Shown one piece after another: positions 17,389 to 24,982 of a DNA stretch of 25,531 nucleotides. The notes beneath the pieces were generated by a model that did no database searches, was not told the DNA's origin, and saw only the letters and a program-made list of their open reading frames with translations. The position numbers were made by a program, and so were the translations under genes. The stretch is from contig CAMLKR010000017.1 of the NCBI GenBank assembly GCA_946480565.1, positions 1-25,531 on the forward strand. The letters are read 5' to 3'. Origin of the DNA: an uncultured Arenimonas sp. GTDB taxonomy: Bacteria; Pseudomonadota; Gammaproteobacteria; Xanthomonadales; Xanthomonadaceae. The first letter of the stretch is position 1; every line of letters starts with the position of its first letter.

Positions 17389-18179
17389 GCTTCGGACCCC
17401 GCCGCATCGTCTGCCTGACCGAGGAACCGACCGAAGTCCTGTACGCCCTGGGCGAGCAGGACCGCATCGTCGGCATCAGCGGTTTCACGGTGCGGCCGGC
17501 GAAGGCCCGCAGGGAGAAGCCCAAGGTCAGCGCCTTCACCTCGGCCAAGATCGGCGAGATCCTGAAGCTGCGGCCGGATTTCGTGGTCGGCTTCTCCGAC
17601 ATCCAGGCCGATATCGCCGCCGAGCTGATCCGGCACGGCGTCGAGGTCTGGATCAGCAACCACCGCAGCGTGGCGGAGATCCTCGACTACGTGCGGCGGC
17701 TGGGCGCGCTGGTAGGCGCCGGCGAGCGCGCGGATGCCTACGCCGGGGAATTGAAGCGCGGGCTCGATGCCGTCGAAGCGGCGGCGGCCGGGCTGCCGCG
17801 CCGGCCGAAGGTGTACTTCGAGGAATGGGACGAACCGCGCATCACCGGCATCCGCTGGGTGGCGGAACTGGTGCGCATCGCCGGCGGCGACGACATCTTC
17901 CCGGAACGTGCGGCCGAATCGCTGGCGAAGAACCGCATCCTGCCCGACGACACCGAAATCATCGCCCGCGCCCCCGACATCGTGTTCGGCTCCTGGTGCG
18001 GCAAGAAGTTCCAGCCCGGCAAGGTCGCCGCGCGCGCCGGCTGGGAAACCGTGCCGGCCGTGCGCGACGGCGAACTGCACGAGATCAAGTCGCCGATCAT
18101 CCTGCAGCCGGGGCCCGCCGCGCTGACCGATGGCGTGCGCGAACTCTCAGCCCACATCCGGCGGTGGGCGCTGCGCTGA
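17385..18179 (+). CDS. BtuF-like substrate-binding protein (cobalamin-binding protein), no signal peptide
   Basis: A 264-residue protein with the two-lobed fold of metal-chelate ABC binding proteins: [42 protein letters not shown], then an [28 protein letters not shown] lobe and [16 protein letters not shown]. This is the group usually annotated as cobalamin-binding protein. No signal peptide or lipobox is visible with either start, and no permease or ATPase lies nearby, so a cytoplasmic role is possible. The GTG at 17385 overlaps the pdxH stop (GTGA); an in-frame ATG at 17361 would add eight residues. The annotated ligand is not proven by sequence. Confidence 0.82.
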   Translation: MSFGPRRIVCLTEEPTEVLYALGEQDRIVGISGFTVRPAKARREKPKVSAFTSAKIGEILKLRPDFVVGFSDIQADIAAELIRHGVEVWISNHRSVAEILDYVRRLGALVGAGERADAYAGELKRGLDAVEAAAAGLPRRPKVYFEEWDEPRITGIRWVAELVRIAGGDDIFPERAAESLAKNRILPDDTEIIARAPDIVFGSWCGKKFQPGKVAARAGWETVPAVRDGELHEIKSPIILQPGPAALTDGVRELSAHIRRWALR

Positions 18180-18180
18180 A

Positions 18181-19200
18181 TCAGCCCAGGGCCTCGAGCC
18201 CCAGCTGCGCCAGCAGCCCGGTCATGCGCCCGGCCTGCACGGCCTGGTCGCTGGAGGCGTTCCCCTGTTCGGCGCGTTTGGCCACGCCCTGGGCGATGGC
18301 GGCGAGGCGGAAGAAGCTGAAGGCCAGCACGAAGGGCCAGTCGGCGGGGATGGCGCGGCCGGTGAGCTGCGAATAACGCGCCAGCAGCGCCGTTTCGTCG
18401 GGAATGCCGAGCGCGGCGCGGTCCAGCCCCGCCAGGCCGGGCAGGGCCGGATTGCGCGGCAGCCGCAGCGCCATGCAGAAGTAGCCGAGGTCGGCCAGCG
18501 GGTGGCCGAGCGTGCTCAGTTCCCAGTCGACGATCGCGGCCACGCGCGGCTGCACGGGATCGAACATCAGGTTGTCGATTCGGAAGTCGCCGTGCGTCAG
18601 CGCCACGCTGCCGTCGTCGGCGGGGCAGCGGGCCGGCAGTTTTTCGATCAGCGCGTCCATGGCCGGGATGGGCCGGGTTTCGCTGGCGCGGTACTGCTCG
18701 CCCCACCGCCTTAGCTGGCGTTCGAAATAGTTGCCGGGTTTGCCGAAGTCGGCCAGGCCGACCGCCGCCGGGTCCACCGTGTGCAGGGCCGCCATCGCCG
18801 CGATGATCGCGTCGTAGATGGCGCCCCGACCGGCCGGCGTGGCGTCCGGCAGGGACGGGTCCCAGAAGATGCGGCCCTCGACGAACTGCATCAGGTAGAA
18901 CATCGAACCGATCACCGATTCGTCCGAGCACAGGTGCAGCGGCCGGGCCACCGGCACCGGGCCGCCGTGCAGTGCCTGCAGCACACGGAACTCCCGGTCC
19001 ACGGCATGCGCGGATGGCAGCAGCTGGCCCGGCGGCTTGCGGCGCAGCACGTACTTTCCGCTGGCCGCTTCGATCAGGTAGGTCGGGTTCGACTGCCCGC
19101 CCCTGAACTTGGTGGCGGTGAGCGGGCCGCGGAAATCCGGAACCTGGGCCTCGAGGTAGTCGGCCAGGGTTTCCGTCGGCAGGGTGGGTTTGTCGGTCAT
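18181..19200 (-). CDS. APH-type phosphotransferase (ACAD10/11 kinase-domain family)
   Basis: A 339-residue protein-kinase-like enzyme of the aminoglycoside-phosphotransferase superfamily. It has the nucleotide loop GGQSNPTYLI (34-43), K55 in YVLRRKPPG, the Brenner motif THGDFRIDNLMFD (catalytic D205, N210) and the metal-binding D225 in VDWELSTLG. This subgroup resembles the kinase domain of eukaryotic ACAD10/ACAD11 and Pseudomonas LvaA, which phosphorylate 4-hydroxyacyl-CoAs. It is not an antibiotic-resistance enzyme by this pattern. The ATG overlaps the stop of the preceding membrane gene (ATGA), and an acyl-CoA dehydrogenase lies one gene further upstream in the same operon. The stop is 1 nt from that of the convergent BtuF-like gene. 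Confidence 0.9.
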   Translation of the reverse strand: MTDKPTLPTETLADYLEAQVPDFRGPLTATKFRGGQSNPTYLIEAASGKYVLRRKPPGQLLPSAHAVDREFRVLQALHGGPVPVARPLHLCSDESVIGSMFYLMQFVEGRIFWDPSLPDATPAGRGAIYDAIIAAMAALHTVDPAAVGLADFGKPGNYFERQLRRWGEQYRASETRPIPAMDALIEKLPARCPADDGSVALTHGDFRIDNLMFDPVQPRVAAIVDWELSTLGHPLADLGYFCMALRLPRNPALPGLAGLDRAALGIPDETALLARYSQLTGRAIPADWPFVLAFSFFRLAAIAQGVAKRAEQGNASSDQAVQAGRMTGLLAQLGLEALG

Positions 19201-19697
19201 GGCGAAGCCGCTCCGTTCGCGCGCCGCGCCAGGGCCCGGCCGCCGAGGACGGCCAGGCCCAGCAGGCCGGCGGCGAGGCAGGCGATGTGCAGGGTGTCGA
19301 GGGAAACGGCGCCCAGCCAGGGGTTGCCGGCCAGCCCCGGCCAGAAGGGGCTCATGTCGGCGTGCATGACCGCGTCGAGCGCGATGTGTGAGAACGTGCC
19401 GACGTAGGCGCCGGCGAACGAAGCGCCCCAGGTGAAGGACGGGTTCGCAATGCGCAGCCGCCGCAGCGCGAATTCGCTGATCGGCCGCCCGATGAGGCCT
19501 GCGGCGGTGCCGATCAGCAGAGCGCCCGGCACGGTATGCGTGTAGCCGTGCAGCACCGGCCAGCCACGCAGCATGCCGACCAGCGGTTCGATGTCCATCA
19601 GCACCTGCGCGCCGCCGAACACCATGAAACTGAAGCGGCGCCCGCCGATCGCCTTGAAGGCCAGGCCGGGACCGAGATGGATCGGCGTGAAGGGCAT
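19197..19697 (-). CDS. YdjM-like membrane-bound metal-dependent hydrolase (DUF457)
   Basis: A 166-residue multi-helix membrane protein. It opens MPFTPIHLGPGLAFKAIG, with an early His typical of YdjM, and has HGYTHTVPGALLIG and FSHIALDAVMH, giving conserved histidines and an Asp that could bind metal. About four hydrophobic helices follow. The biochemical role of the family is not established. The ATG at 19697 begins 2 nt after the stop of the acyl-CoA dehydrogenase gene; the long open frame upstream is a shadow of that gene. Its stop overlaps the phosphotransferase start, so the three genes form one tightly packed unit. Confidence 0.85.
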   Translation of the reverse strand: MPFTPIHLGPGLAFKAIGGRRFSFMVFGGAQVLMDIEPLVGMLRGWPVLHGYTHTVPGALLIGTAAGLIGRPISEFALRRLRIANPSFTWGASFAGAYVGTFSHIALDAVMHADMSPFWPGLAGNPWLGAVSLDTLHIACLAAGLLGLAVLGGRALARRANGAASP

Positions 19698-19699
19698 GC

Positions 19700-20992
19700 T
19701 CAGCCCTTCAGCATCGAGCGCGCCAGCGAGGCGATGTGCACCTCGTCCGGCCCATCCGCCAGCCGCAGCGAGCGTGCGCCGGCATAGGCCTGGGCCAGGA
19801 AATGATCCTGGGAAAGGCCGCCGGCCCCGTGCACCTGCATCGCCCGGTCGATCACCGCGCAGGCCATGCGCGGGGCGACGATCTTGATCATGCCGACGAG
19901 GTCGCGGGCCTGCTGCACGCCCGGCGTCTTGCCGAGCAGGCCATGGGCGTCCAGCGCCGCCGCGGCCTGCAGGGTCAGCAGCCGCGCCTGCTCGATCTCG
20001 CAGCGGCTCAGCGCGATCGCCTCCTGCGCCATGCCGTGCTGGCCGATCGGCCGGCCGAAGGCCTCGCGCGTGCGGGCGCGCTCGACCATCGCGTCCAGCG
20101 CCCGCTGCGCCAGCCCGATCAGGCGCATGCAGTGGTGGATGCGGCCCGGCCCCAGCCGCGCCTGGGCTATCTCGAAGCCGCTGCCGGATTCCCGCAGCCG
20201 ATTCGCGACCGGAACCCGCACGTTGTTGAACTCGATCTCGACGTGGCCATGCGGCGCATCGTCGTAGCCGAACACGGTGAGCGGGCGCAGGACACGCACG
20301 CCCGGCGTGTCCATCGGCACCAGCACCATCGACTGACGGCGGTGCGGCGGTGCATCCGCGTCGGTCACGCCCATCACGATCAGGATCCGGCAGCGCGGGT
20401 CGCCGGCGCCGGTGGTCCACCACTTGCGGCCGTTGATGACGTAGTGATCGCCGTCGCGGACGATCGGCAGGGCGATGTTGGTGGCGTCGGAGCTGGCGAC
20501 GTCCGGTTCGGTCATCGCGAAGGCCGAGCGGATCTCGCCCGCCAGCAGCTTCGGCAGCCAGGGTGCCTGCTGCTCCGGCGTGGCGAAGTGCAGCAGCACC
20601 TCCATGTTGCCGGTGTCGGGCGCGCTGCAGTTGAAGACTTCCGGCGCGTGCAGGGAGCGGCCGGTGATCTCGGCGATCGGTGCGTAGTCGAGGTTGCCCA
20701 GGCCCGCGCCGTGCACGGATGCATCGGTGTCACGGGAGGCAGGATGCCGGGAGTGACCGCCCGGTGTCGCGTCCGGCAGGAACAGGTTCCAGAGGCCGGC
20801 GGCCCTGGCTTCGGCCTTCAGCGCCTCGAGCTTGGGCGGGATCGTCCAGCGCGTCGCCGGGTCGGCGGCGTGCGCGGCGAACTCCGCTTCGGCGGGGATC
20901 ACCTTGTCGGCGACGAAGGCGGCGACCTTTGCCTGCAGTTTGAGCGAGCGGTCGGAAAAGGGGAACAGGGTGCTCGGGCGCGGATTGGGCAT
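19700..20992 (-). CDS. Acyl-CoA dehydrogenase (ACAD10/11-like) with an in-frame insertion
   Basis: A 430-residue FAD enzyme of acyl-CoA oxidation. Marks are [11 protein letters not shown] (66-74), [56 protein letters not shown] and the C-terminal LADGPDEVH. This fits the ACAD11-like or LvaC-like branch rather than short-chain enzymes. Between LPDA (75) and HGAGL (94) about 18 residues ([18 protein letters not shown]) interrupt a stretch that is continuous in relatives as I recall them; the corresponding DNA carries nested inverted repeats. The frame is kept, so the enzyme may still work. ATG 20992 is preferred; a GTG at 21049 would overlap the phosphatase gene. There is no strong Shine-Dalgarno. 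Confidence 0.92.
   Translation of the reverse strand: MPNPRPSTLFPFSDRSLKLQAKVAAFVADKVIPAEAEFAAHAADPATRWTIPPKLEALKAEARAAGLWNLFLPDATPGGHSRHPASRDTDASVHGAGLGNLDYAPIAEITGRSLHAPEVFNCSAPDTGNMEVLLHFATPEQQAPWLPKLLAGEIRSAFAMTEPDVASSDATNIALPIVRDGDHYVINGRKWWTTGAGDPRCRILIVMGVTDADAPPHRRQSMVLVPMDTPGVRVLRPLTVFGYDDAPHGHVEIEFNNVRVPVANRLRESGSGFEIAQARLGPGRIHHCMRLIGLAQRALDAMVERARTREAFGRPIGQHGMAQEAIALSRCEIEQARLLTLQAAAALDAHGLLGKTPGVQQARDLVGMIKIVAPRMACAVIDRAMQVHGAGGLSQDHFLAQAYAGARSLRLADGPDEVHIASLARSMLKG
20714..20767. repeat. Palindrome-bearing in-frame insertion in the acyl-CoA dehydrogenase gene
   Basis: About 54 nt encode the extra residues 76-93. Plus-strand GTCAC (20729-20733) pairs with GTGAC (20753-20757), and GGCA-GGA-TGCC (20738-20748) pairs inside. 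A 10-nt near-direct repeat, CGGTGTC(A/G)CG, lies at 20725-20734 and 20762-20771. The GGCA-GGA-TGCC module also occurs in the intergenic element at 13070-13080. The exact ends are uncertain. Confidence 0.42.
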
Positions 20993-21033
20993 CTTGGGCT
21001 CGCGGGGTTCGGGGCGCGGTGTCGGTGGCGATT

Positions 21034-21717
21034 TCAGTAGTAGGTCCACAGCTCGCGTTCGCCGTGCAGGTGCGGCAGCGCGTTCCAGCTGCCCAGGCGC
21101 AGGCGGCCGCCGTGCGGATGGAATTCGCTCAGCGCGCTGTTGCGCAGCGCCAGGTTCAGTTCGACCGCGCGGTGGTCGGGCACCTCCAGCGCCATCTGCG
21201 CCAGGCGCGAGATCACGCCGCCGGAGCTCAGCACCAGGGCCTCGCCGTCGCCGGCCAGGGCTTCGAGGCGGTCCCCGGCCGCCTGCACCCGGGCGCCGAA
21301 GGCGGCCCAGGATTCGGGCAGGCCCGGCAATTCGTCCCGGGCCCAGGCCAGCAGCGCGGCCTGCAGCATCGCGCCGACGTCGCGCGGCTTGCCGCTGCGG
21401 CTGGCAAGGGCCACCGGGTGGTCGGCATTGCGGGTCAGCCAGGTGCTGAAAACCGCCTGGTGGTCGAATTCGGCGAAGCCTTCATCGGCCACTGGTTCCG
21501 GCAGGTCCAGGCCCTGCGCGGCGAACGCGGCGGCCACGCCCTCGGCGGTCTGCCGGTGCCGGCGCATGCCGCCGACCACCACCGCCTTGAACCGGTGCCC
21601 GCCGCGCGCCAGCCACTCGCCCAGCCGGCGCGACTGTTCGTGCCCGCGCTCGGACAGGTTGTCGTAGTCGGCGGCGCCGTAGCTCGCCTGTCCGTGGCGA
21701 ACCAGCAGCAGGCTCAC
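21034..21717 (-). CDS. Histidine phosphatase superfamily protein
   Basis: A 227-residue cytoplasmic protein of the phosphoglycerate-mutase-like fold. The catalytic RHG is at residues 7-9 ([12 protein letters not shown]), with [16 protein letters not shown] next. The second catalytic His would normally follow a late strand; here that region reads [16 protein letters not shown], with SGG where many members have SHG. A missing second His would weaken phosphatase activity, but some branches of the family lack it. The start is GTG 21717, overlapping the DUF4426 stop by 4 nt (GTGA). It sits just upstream of the acyl-CoA dehydrogenase in the same operon; the substrate is unknown. Confidence 0.88.
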   Translation of the reverse strand: MSLLLVRHGQASYGAADYDNLSERGHEQSRRLGEWLARGGHRFKAVVVGGMRRHRQTAEGVAAAFAAQGLDLPEPVADEGFAEFDHQAVFSTWLTRNADHPVALASRSGKPRDVGAMLQAALLAWARDELPGLPESWAAFGARVQAAGDRLEALAGDGEALVLSSGGVISRLAQMALEVPDHRAVELNLALRNSALSEFHPHGGRLRLGSWNALPHLHGERELWTYY

Positions 21718-22160
21718 TGGGGGAAGAACTCCTGGCGGAAGCTGGCCCGGATCGGTGCGGCGGCGCCCTCGGTGCTCACCTCCAGCTCGAAGGCCAGCGT
21801 CTCCTGGCCCTGGACCCGCGCCTCGGCGAGGTAGTAGATCGCCTCGCCTTCGCGCACCTCGCGCACCCGCAGGCTGGAGCGCTGGCCGTTGAGGTTGGTC
21901 GCGGCGACCATGACCCGGGCCGGAACCGCCTGGTCGGCGCCGGGTTCGCCCCGGCGCACGGACACGTTCACGAGGGCCCGGTTCGCCGAACGGGTGATGC
22001 CGTACTGGCGCGCGACCTCCGGGGTCAGGCTGGTGGTGGGTACGGCGTTGTAGTGCACCACCCATTCTCCGGAACGCACGGAGTTGGCGGCCAGCGCCGG
22101 CAGGGTGGCCAGCAGTCCGGCCAGCAGGGCGGAGAACATAAGGAAGTGCGAACGACGCAT
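21714..22160 (-). CDS. DUF4426 family exported protein
   Basis: A 148-residue protein with a signal peptide (MRRSHFLMFSALLAGLLATLPALA) and a predicted all-beta mature part: SGEWVVHYNAVPTTSLTPEVARQYGITRS, ALVNVSVRR and a C-terminal FRQEFFPQ. This matches DUF4426, a periplasmic family of unknown function often found next to proC and yggS in gammaproteobacteria. The ATG at 22160 has a perfect AAGGAGGT 6 nt upstream, the best ribosome site in the window, which rules out the in-frame upstream start at 22220. It is followed by the phosphatase gene with a 4-nt overlap. Confidence 0.9.
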   Translation of the reverse strand: MRRSHFLMFSALLAGLLATLPALAANSVRSGEWVVHYNAVPTTSLTPEVARQYGITRSANRALVNVSVRRGEPGADQAVPARVMVAATNLNGQRSSLRVREVREGEAIYYLAEARVQGQETLAFELEVSTEGAAAPIRASFRQEFFPQ

Positions 22161-22232
22161 GGCCTGACCTCCTTGGGGCGGGAAGGCATCATCTCGCCGC
22201 GGCCGCGGCCTGTCATCCACGGCGCGTGAGGA

Positions 22233-23054
22233 TCAGCCGCCGCCGGCGGCCAGCTCCCGGCCCCGCCGGGTGGCGGCGGCGATGGCCTGGTCCACCAGCG
22301 TCCGGAAGCCGCCGGCCTCGAAGGCATCCAGCGCCGCCTGGGTGGTGCCGCCCGGCGAGGTGACGCGCTGGCGCAGCACGGACGCCGGTTCGCCGGACTC
22401 ACTGAGCATCCGGGCCGCGCCCAGCAGAGTCTGCAGCACCAGGACGCGGGCTGTTTCCGGCGCCAGACCCTGGGCTTCGCCGGCGGCCTGCATCGACTCG
22501 GCCAGCAGGAAGGCGTAGGCCGGGCCGCTTCCGGAGACGGCGGTCACCGCGTCCATCAGGGCCTCGTCCGGGATCCAGGCGGTGATGCCGGCCGCCTGCA
22601 TCAGCGTCTCGGCCGCCTGCCGCTGTTCCGGCGTGACGCGGTCGTTGGCATACAGGCCGGTGGCGCCGGCGCCGAGCAGGGCGGGGGTGTTGGGCATGCT
22701 GCGCACCACCGCCTGGCCGCCGCCCAGCCAGCGATCGATCTGGGCCGTCGTGATGCCGGCGGCGATGGACACCAGCAGCGGGCGCCCGGCCTGGGCCAGC
22801 GGCGCCAGGGATTCACAGACGTCGCGCATCACCTGCGGCTTCACGGCCAGCACCCAGGTGTCGGCGTCCTGCGCGGCTTCGGAGGCGGTGGCATGGACGC
22901 GCACGCCGAAGTCGCGGGCCAGGGCCTCGCGCAGGGCCTCGACCGGTTCGGCCACGCGCAGGGCCTCGGGGGCGTGGCCACGGGCGACCAGGCCGCCGAC
23001 CAGGCTGCGCGCCATGTTGCCGCCGCCGATGAAAACGATGGGGTGTCTGTCCAT
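22233..23054 (-). CDS. proC: Pyrroline-5-carboxylate reductase
   Basis: Last step of proline biosynthesis: it reduces 1-pyrroline-5-carboxylate with NAD(P)H, in the cytoplasm. With ATG 23054 the protein is 273 residues, the usual size. FIGGGNMARSLVGGL (8-22) binds the nucleotide; VLAVKPQ, SIAAGIT, VRSMPNTPALLGAGATGL, AVSGSGPAYAF and RVTSPGGTTQAAL are the family signatures. An in-frame GTG at 23090 would overlap yggS by 8 nt, but neither start has a clear Shine-Dalgarno. It is probably transcribed with yggS. Confidence 0.97.
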   Translation of the reverse strand: MDRHPIVFIGGGNMARSLVGGLVARGHAPEALRVAEPVEALREALARDFGVRVHATASEAAQDADTWVLAVKPQVMRDVCESLAPLAQAGRPLLVSIAAGITTAQIDRWLGGGQAVVRSMPNTPALLGAGATGLYANDRVTPEQRQAAETLMQAAGITAWIPDEALMDAVTAVSGSGPAYAFLLAESMQAAGEAQGLAPETARVLVLQTLLGAARMLSESGEPASVLRQRVTSPGGTTQAALDAFEAGGFRTLVDQAIAAATRRGRELAAGGG

Positions 23055-23082
23055 GCCGGCACCGTAAAGGAAAGGTACGGCC

Positions 23083-23772
23083 TCAGTCACGCCGGCCGAA
23101 CAGGGCGGTGCCGATGCGCACCAGGGTCGAGCCTTCGGCGATGGCCAGGGCGTAGTCGTCGCTCATGCCCATCGACAGGGTGTCGGCCGAGGGATGGGCG
23201 GCGGCGACCTGGTCCTGAAGCGCCTTGAGCCGGCGGAAGGCTTCGCGCCGGTGCCCGGGATCGGGATGGGGTTCCGGGATGGCCATCAGCCCGCGCAGCC
23301 GGAGCCGGGGCGCGGCGGCGATGCGTTCGGCCAGGGCCATCACCTCGCCGGGCGCGCAGCCGGACTTGCTGGCCTCGCCGTCCACGTTCACCTGGATCAG
23401 CACGTTCAGCGGCGGCCGGCCGGGCGGGCGGGCCTGGTCCAGGGCGGCGACCAGCTTGGCGCGGTCGACCGAATGCACCCAGTCGAAATGTTCGGCCGCC
23501 TCGCGGCACTTGTTCGACTGCAGGTGGCCGATCAGATGCCATTCCAGGCCCAGGTCGGCCAGGGCCAGACGCTTGGCCACGCCCTCCTGGACGTAGTTTT
23601 CGCCGAAGGCGCGCTGGCCGGCGGCAGCCAGGGCGCGGACCGCTTCCGCGGGCCGGGTCTTGGACACCGCCAACAGCTTCACGGCCCCTGGCCGGCCGGA
23701 CAAGGTTGCCGCGTTTTCAATACCTTGCAAGACGCCGTGCAGGGTCCGGGCGAACGATTCCATGGATGGCAT
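23083..23772 (-). CDS. yggS: YggS/PLPBP pyridoxal-phosphate homeostasis protein
   Basis: A 229-residue single-domain alanine-racemase-like barrel that carries PLP and buffers its supply; no catalytic activity is established. PLP lysine K38 lies in LLAVSKTRPAE. Further marks are FGENYVQEG, WHLIGHLQSNK, VNVDGEASKSGC, GLMAIPEP and LSMGMSDDYALAIAEGSTLVRIGTALFG. Two in-frame ATGs (23772 and 23763) are possible; AGAGG upstream is rather close to the first and far from the second, so the start is uncertain by three residues. It is the head of the minus-strand operon and divergent from pilT. Confidence 0.96.
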   Translation of the reverse strand: MPSMESFARTLHGVLQGIENAATLSGRPGAVKLLAVSKTRPAEAVRALAAAGQRAFGENYVQEGVAKRLALADLGLEWHLIGHLQSNKCREAAEHFDWVHSVDRAKLVAALDQARPPGRPPLNVLIQVNVDGEASKSGCAPGEVMALAERIAAAPRLRLRGLMAIPEPHPDPGHRREAFRRLKALQDQVAAAHPSADTLSMGMSDDYALAIAEGSTLVRIGTALFGRRD

Positions 23773-23791
23773 TGACCTCTGTGGATGGCGC

Positions 23792-23797
23792 TATACT
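23792..23797 (+). promoter_or_regulatory. Candidate -10 in the yggS-pilT divergent gap
   Basis: TATACT (5 of 6 to consensus) would start pilT mRNA near 23804, giving a leader of about 55 nt. The nearest -35-like hexamer, TTGACC (23772-23777), is only 14 nt away, too close for a standard sigma70 promoter. The TATA core is symmetric and could also serve yggS. Confidence 0.35.
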
Positions 23798-23858
23798 GCC
23801 CCGGGGGCACGCGATCGCCTATTCATTGTTATTGGATGCGCCGCTAAGGGGATTGAAG

Positions 23859-24896
23859 ATGGACATCGCCGAACTTCTGGCATTCTCGGTCAAGAACAAG
23901 GCCTCCGACCTGCACCTGTCGGCCGGCCTGCCGCCCATGATCCGCGTCGACGGCGACGTCCGCCGCATCAACATCCCCGCCCTGGACCACAAGCAGGTGC
24001 ATGCGCTGGTCTACGACATCATGTCGGACAAGCAGCGCCGCGACTTCGAAGAATTCCTGGAAGTCGACTTCTCGTTCGAGATCCCCGGCCTGGCGCGCTT
24101 CCGCGTCAACGCCTTCAACCAGAACCGCGGCGCCGGCGCCGTGTTCCGCACCATCCCCAGCCAGATCCTCACGCTCGAGGAGCTGGCCGCGCCCAAGATC
24201 TTCTCCGAGCTGATCGACCAGCCCCAGGGCCTGATCCTGGTGACCGGCCCGACCGGCTCGGGCAAGTCCACCACGCTGGCGGCGATGGTCGACCACATCA
24301 ACAAGAACGAGTTCGGCCACATCCTCACCGTCGAGGACCCGATCGAATTCGTGCACACCTCGCAGAAGTGCCTGGTCAACCAGCGCGAGGTGCACCGCGA
24401 CACCCACGGCTTCAACGAGGCCCTGCGTTCGGCCCTGCGCGAAGACCCGGACTTCATCCTGGTCGGCGAAATGCGCGACCTGGAAACCATCCGCCTGGCG
24501 CTGACCGCCGCGGAGACCGGCCACCTGGTGTTCGCCACCCTGCACACCTCGTCGGCGGCCAAGACCATCGACCGCATCATCGACGTGTTCCCCGCCGGCG
24601 AGAAGCCGATGGTGCGCTCGATGCTGTCCGAGTCGCTGCGCGCGGTCATCTCGCAGTCGCTGCTCAAGCGGGTCGGCGGCGGCCGCGTGGCGGCGCACGA
24701 GATCATGGTGGCCACCCCGGCCATCCGCAACCTGATCCGCGAGGACAAGGTCGCCCAGATGTACTCGGCGATCCAGACCGGCCAGTCCTATGGCATGCAG
24801 ACGCTCGACCAGTGCCTGCAGGACATGGTAAAGCGTGGCCTGGTGACCAAGCTGCAGGCCAAGGAATACGCCAAGGACAAGAAGCTTTTCGAGTGA
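23859..24896 (+). CDS. pilT: Type IV pilus retraction ATPase PilT
   Basis: The cytoplasmic hexameric ATPase that powers pilus retraction and twitching. The 345-residue length is standard. The N-terminal PAS-like domain starts MDIAELLAFSVKNKASDLHLSAG. Walker A is GPTGSGKST (130-138); the Asp box, Walker B region (DPDFILVGEMRD, E204) and His box (TGHLVFATLHTSSA) follow. AIRNLIRE at 288-295 is the PilT-specific motif needed for retraction. AAGGGG lies 7 nt before the ATG. The stop overlaps the start of a 28-codon ORF (TGATG) that leads into pilU. Confidence 0.98.
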   Translation: MDIAELLAFSVKNKASDLHLSAGLPPMIRVDGDVRRINIPALDHKQVHALVYDIMSDKQRRDFEEFLEVDFSFEIPGLARFRVNAFNQNRGAGAVFRTIPSQILTLEELAAPKIFSELIDQPQGLILVTGPTGSGKSTTLAAMVDHINKNEFGHILTVEDPIEFVHTSQKCLVNQREVHRDTHGFNEALRSALREDPDFILVGEMRDLETIRLALTAAETGHLVFATLHTSSAAKTIDRIIDVFPAGEKPMVRSMLSESLRAVISQSLLKRVGGGRVAAHEIMVATPAIRNLIREDKVAQMYSAIQTGQSYGMQTLDQCLQDMVKRGLVTKLQAKEYAKDKKLFE

Positions 24897-24982
24897 TGTC
24901 CGACCCGTCGGGGGGCTGGCAGGACGCCGATGAACACCGCGCCCGGGCGCACGCCCCGGACGCCGCACAGGAGCACGCATGA
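24896..24982 (+). CDS. Possible 28-residue ORF bridging pilT and pilU
   Basis: The ATG shares its A with the pilT stop (TGATG), and the TGA overlaps the pilU ATG (ATGA). The product would be a small Asp/Glu/His/Ala-rich peptide beginning MSDPSGGWQDADEHR. It has no domain. Open frames are common by chance at this GC, so only the double overlap argues for translation. It may just carry ribosomes from pilT to pilU, which also has its own AGGAG. Confidence 0.25.
   Translation: MSDPSGGWQDADEHRARAHAPDAAQEHA

Noticed and set aside
18181..19200. Aminoglycoside resistance gene
   Set aside because: The APH fold is shared, but the sequence pattern and the adjacent acyl-CoA dehydrogenase fit the ACAD10/11 kinase branch.
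23772..23797. Complete sigma70 promoter TTGACC/TATACT for pilT
   Set aside because: The hexamers are only 14 nt apart, so only the -10 is retained as a tentative element; no sigma54 TGGC-TTGC pair was found either.
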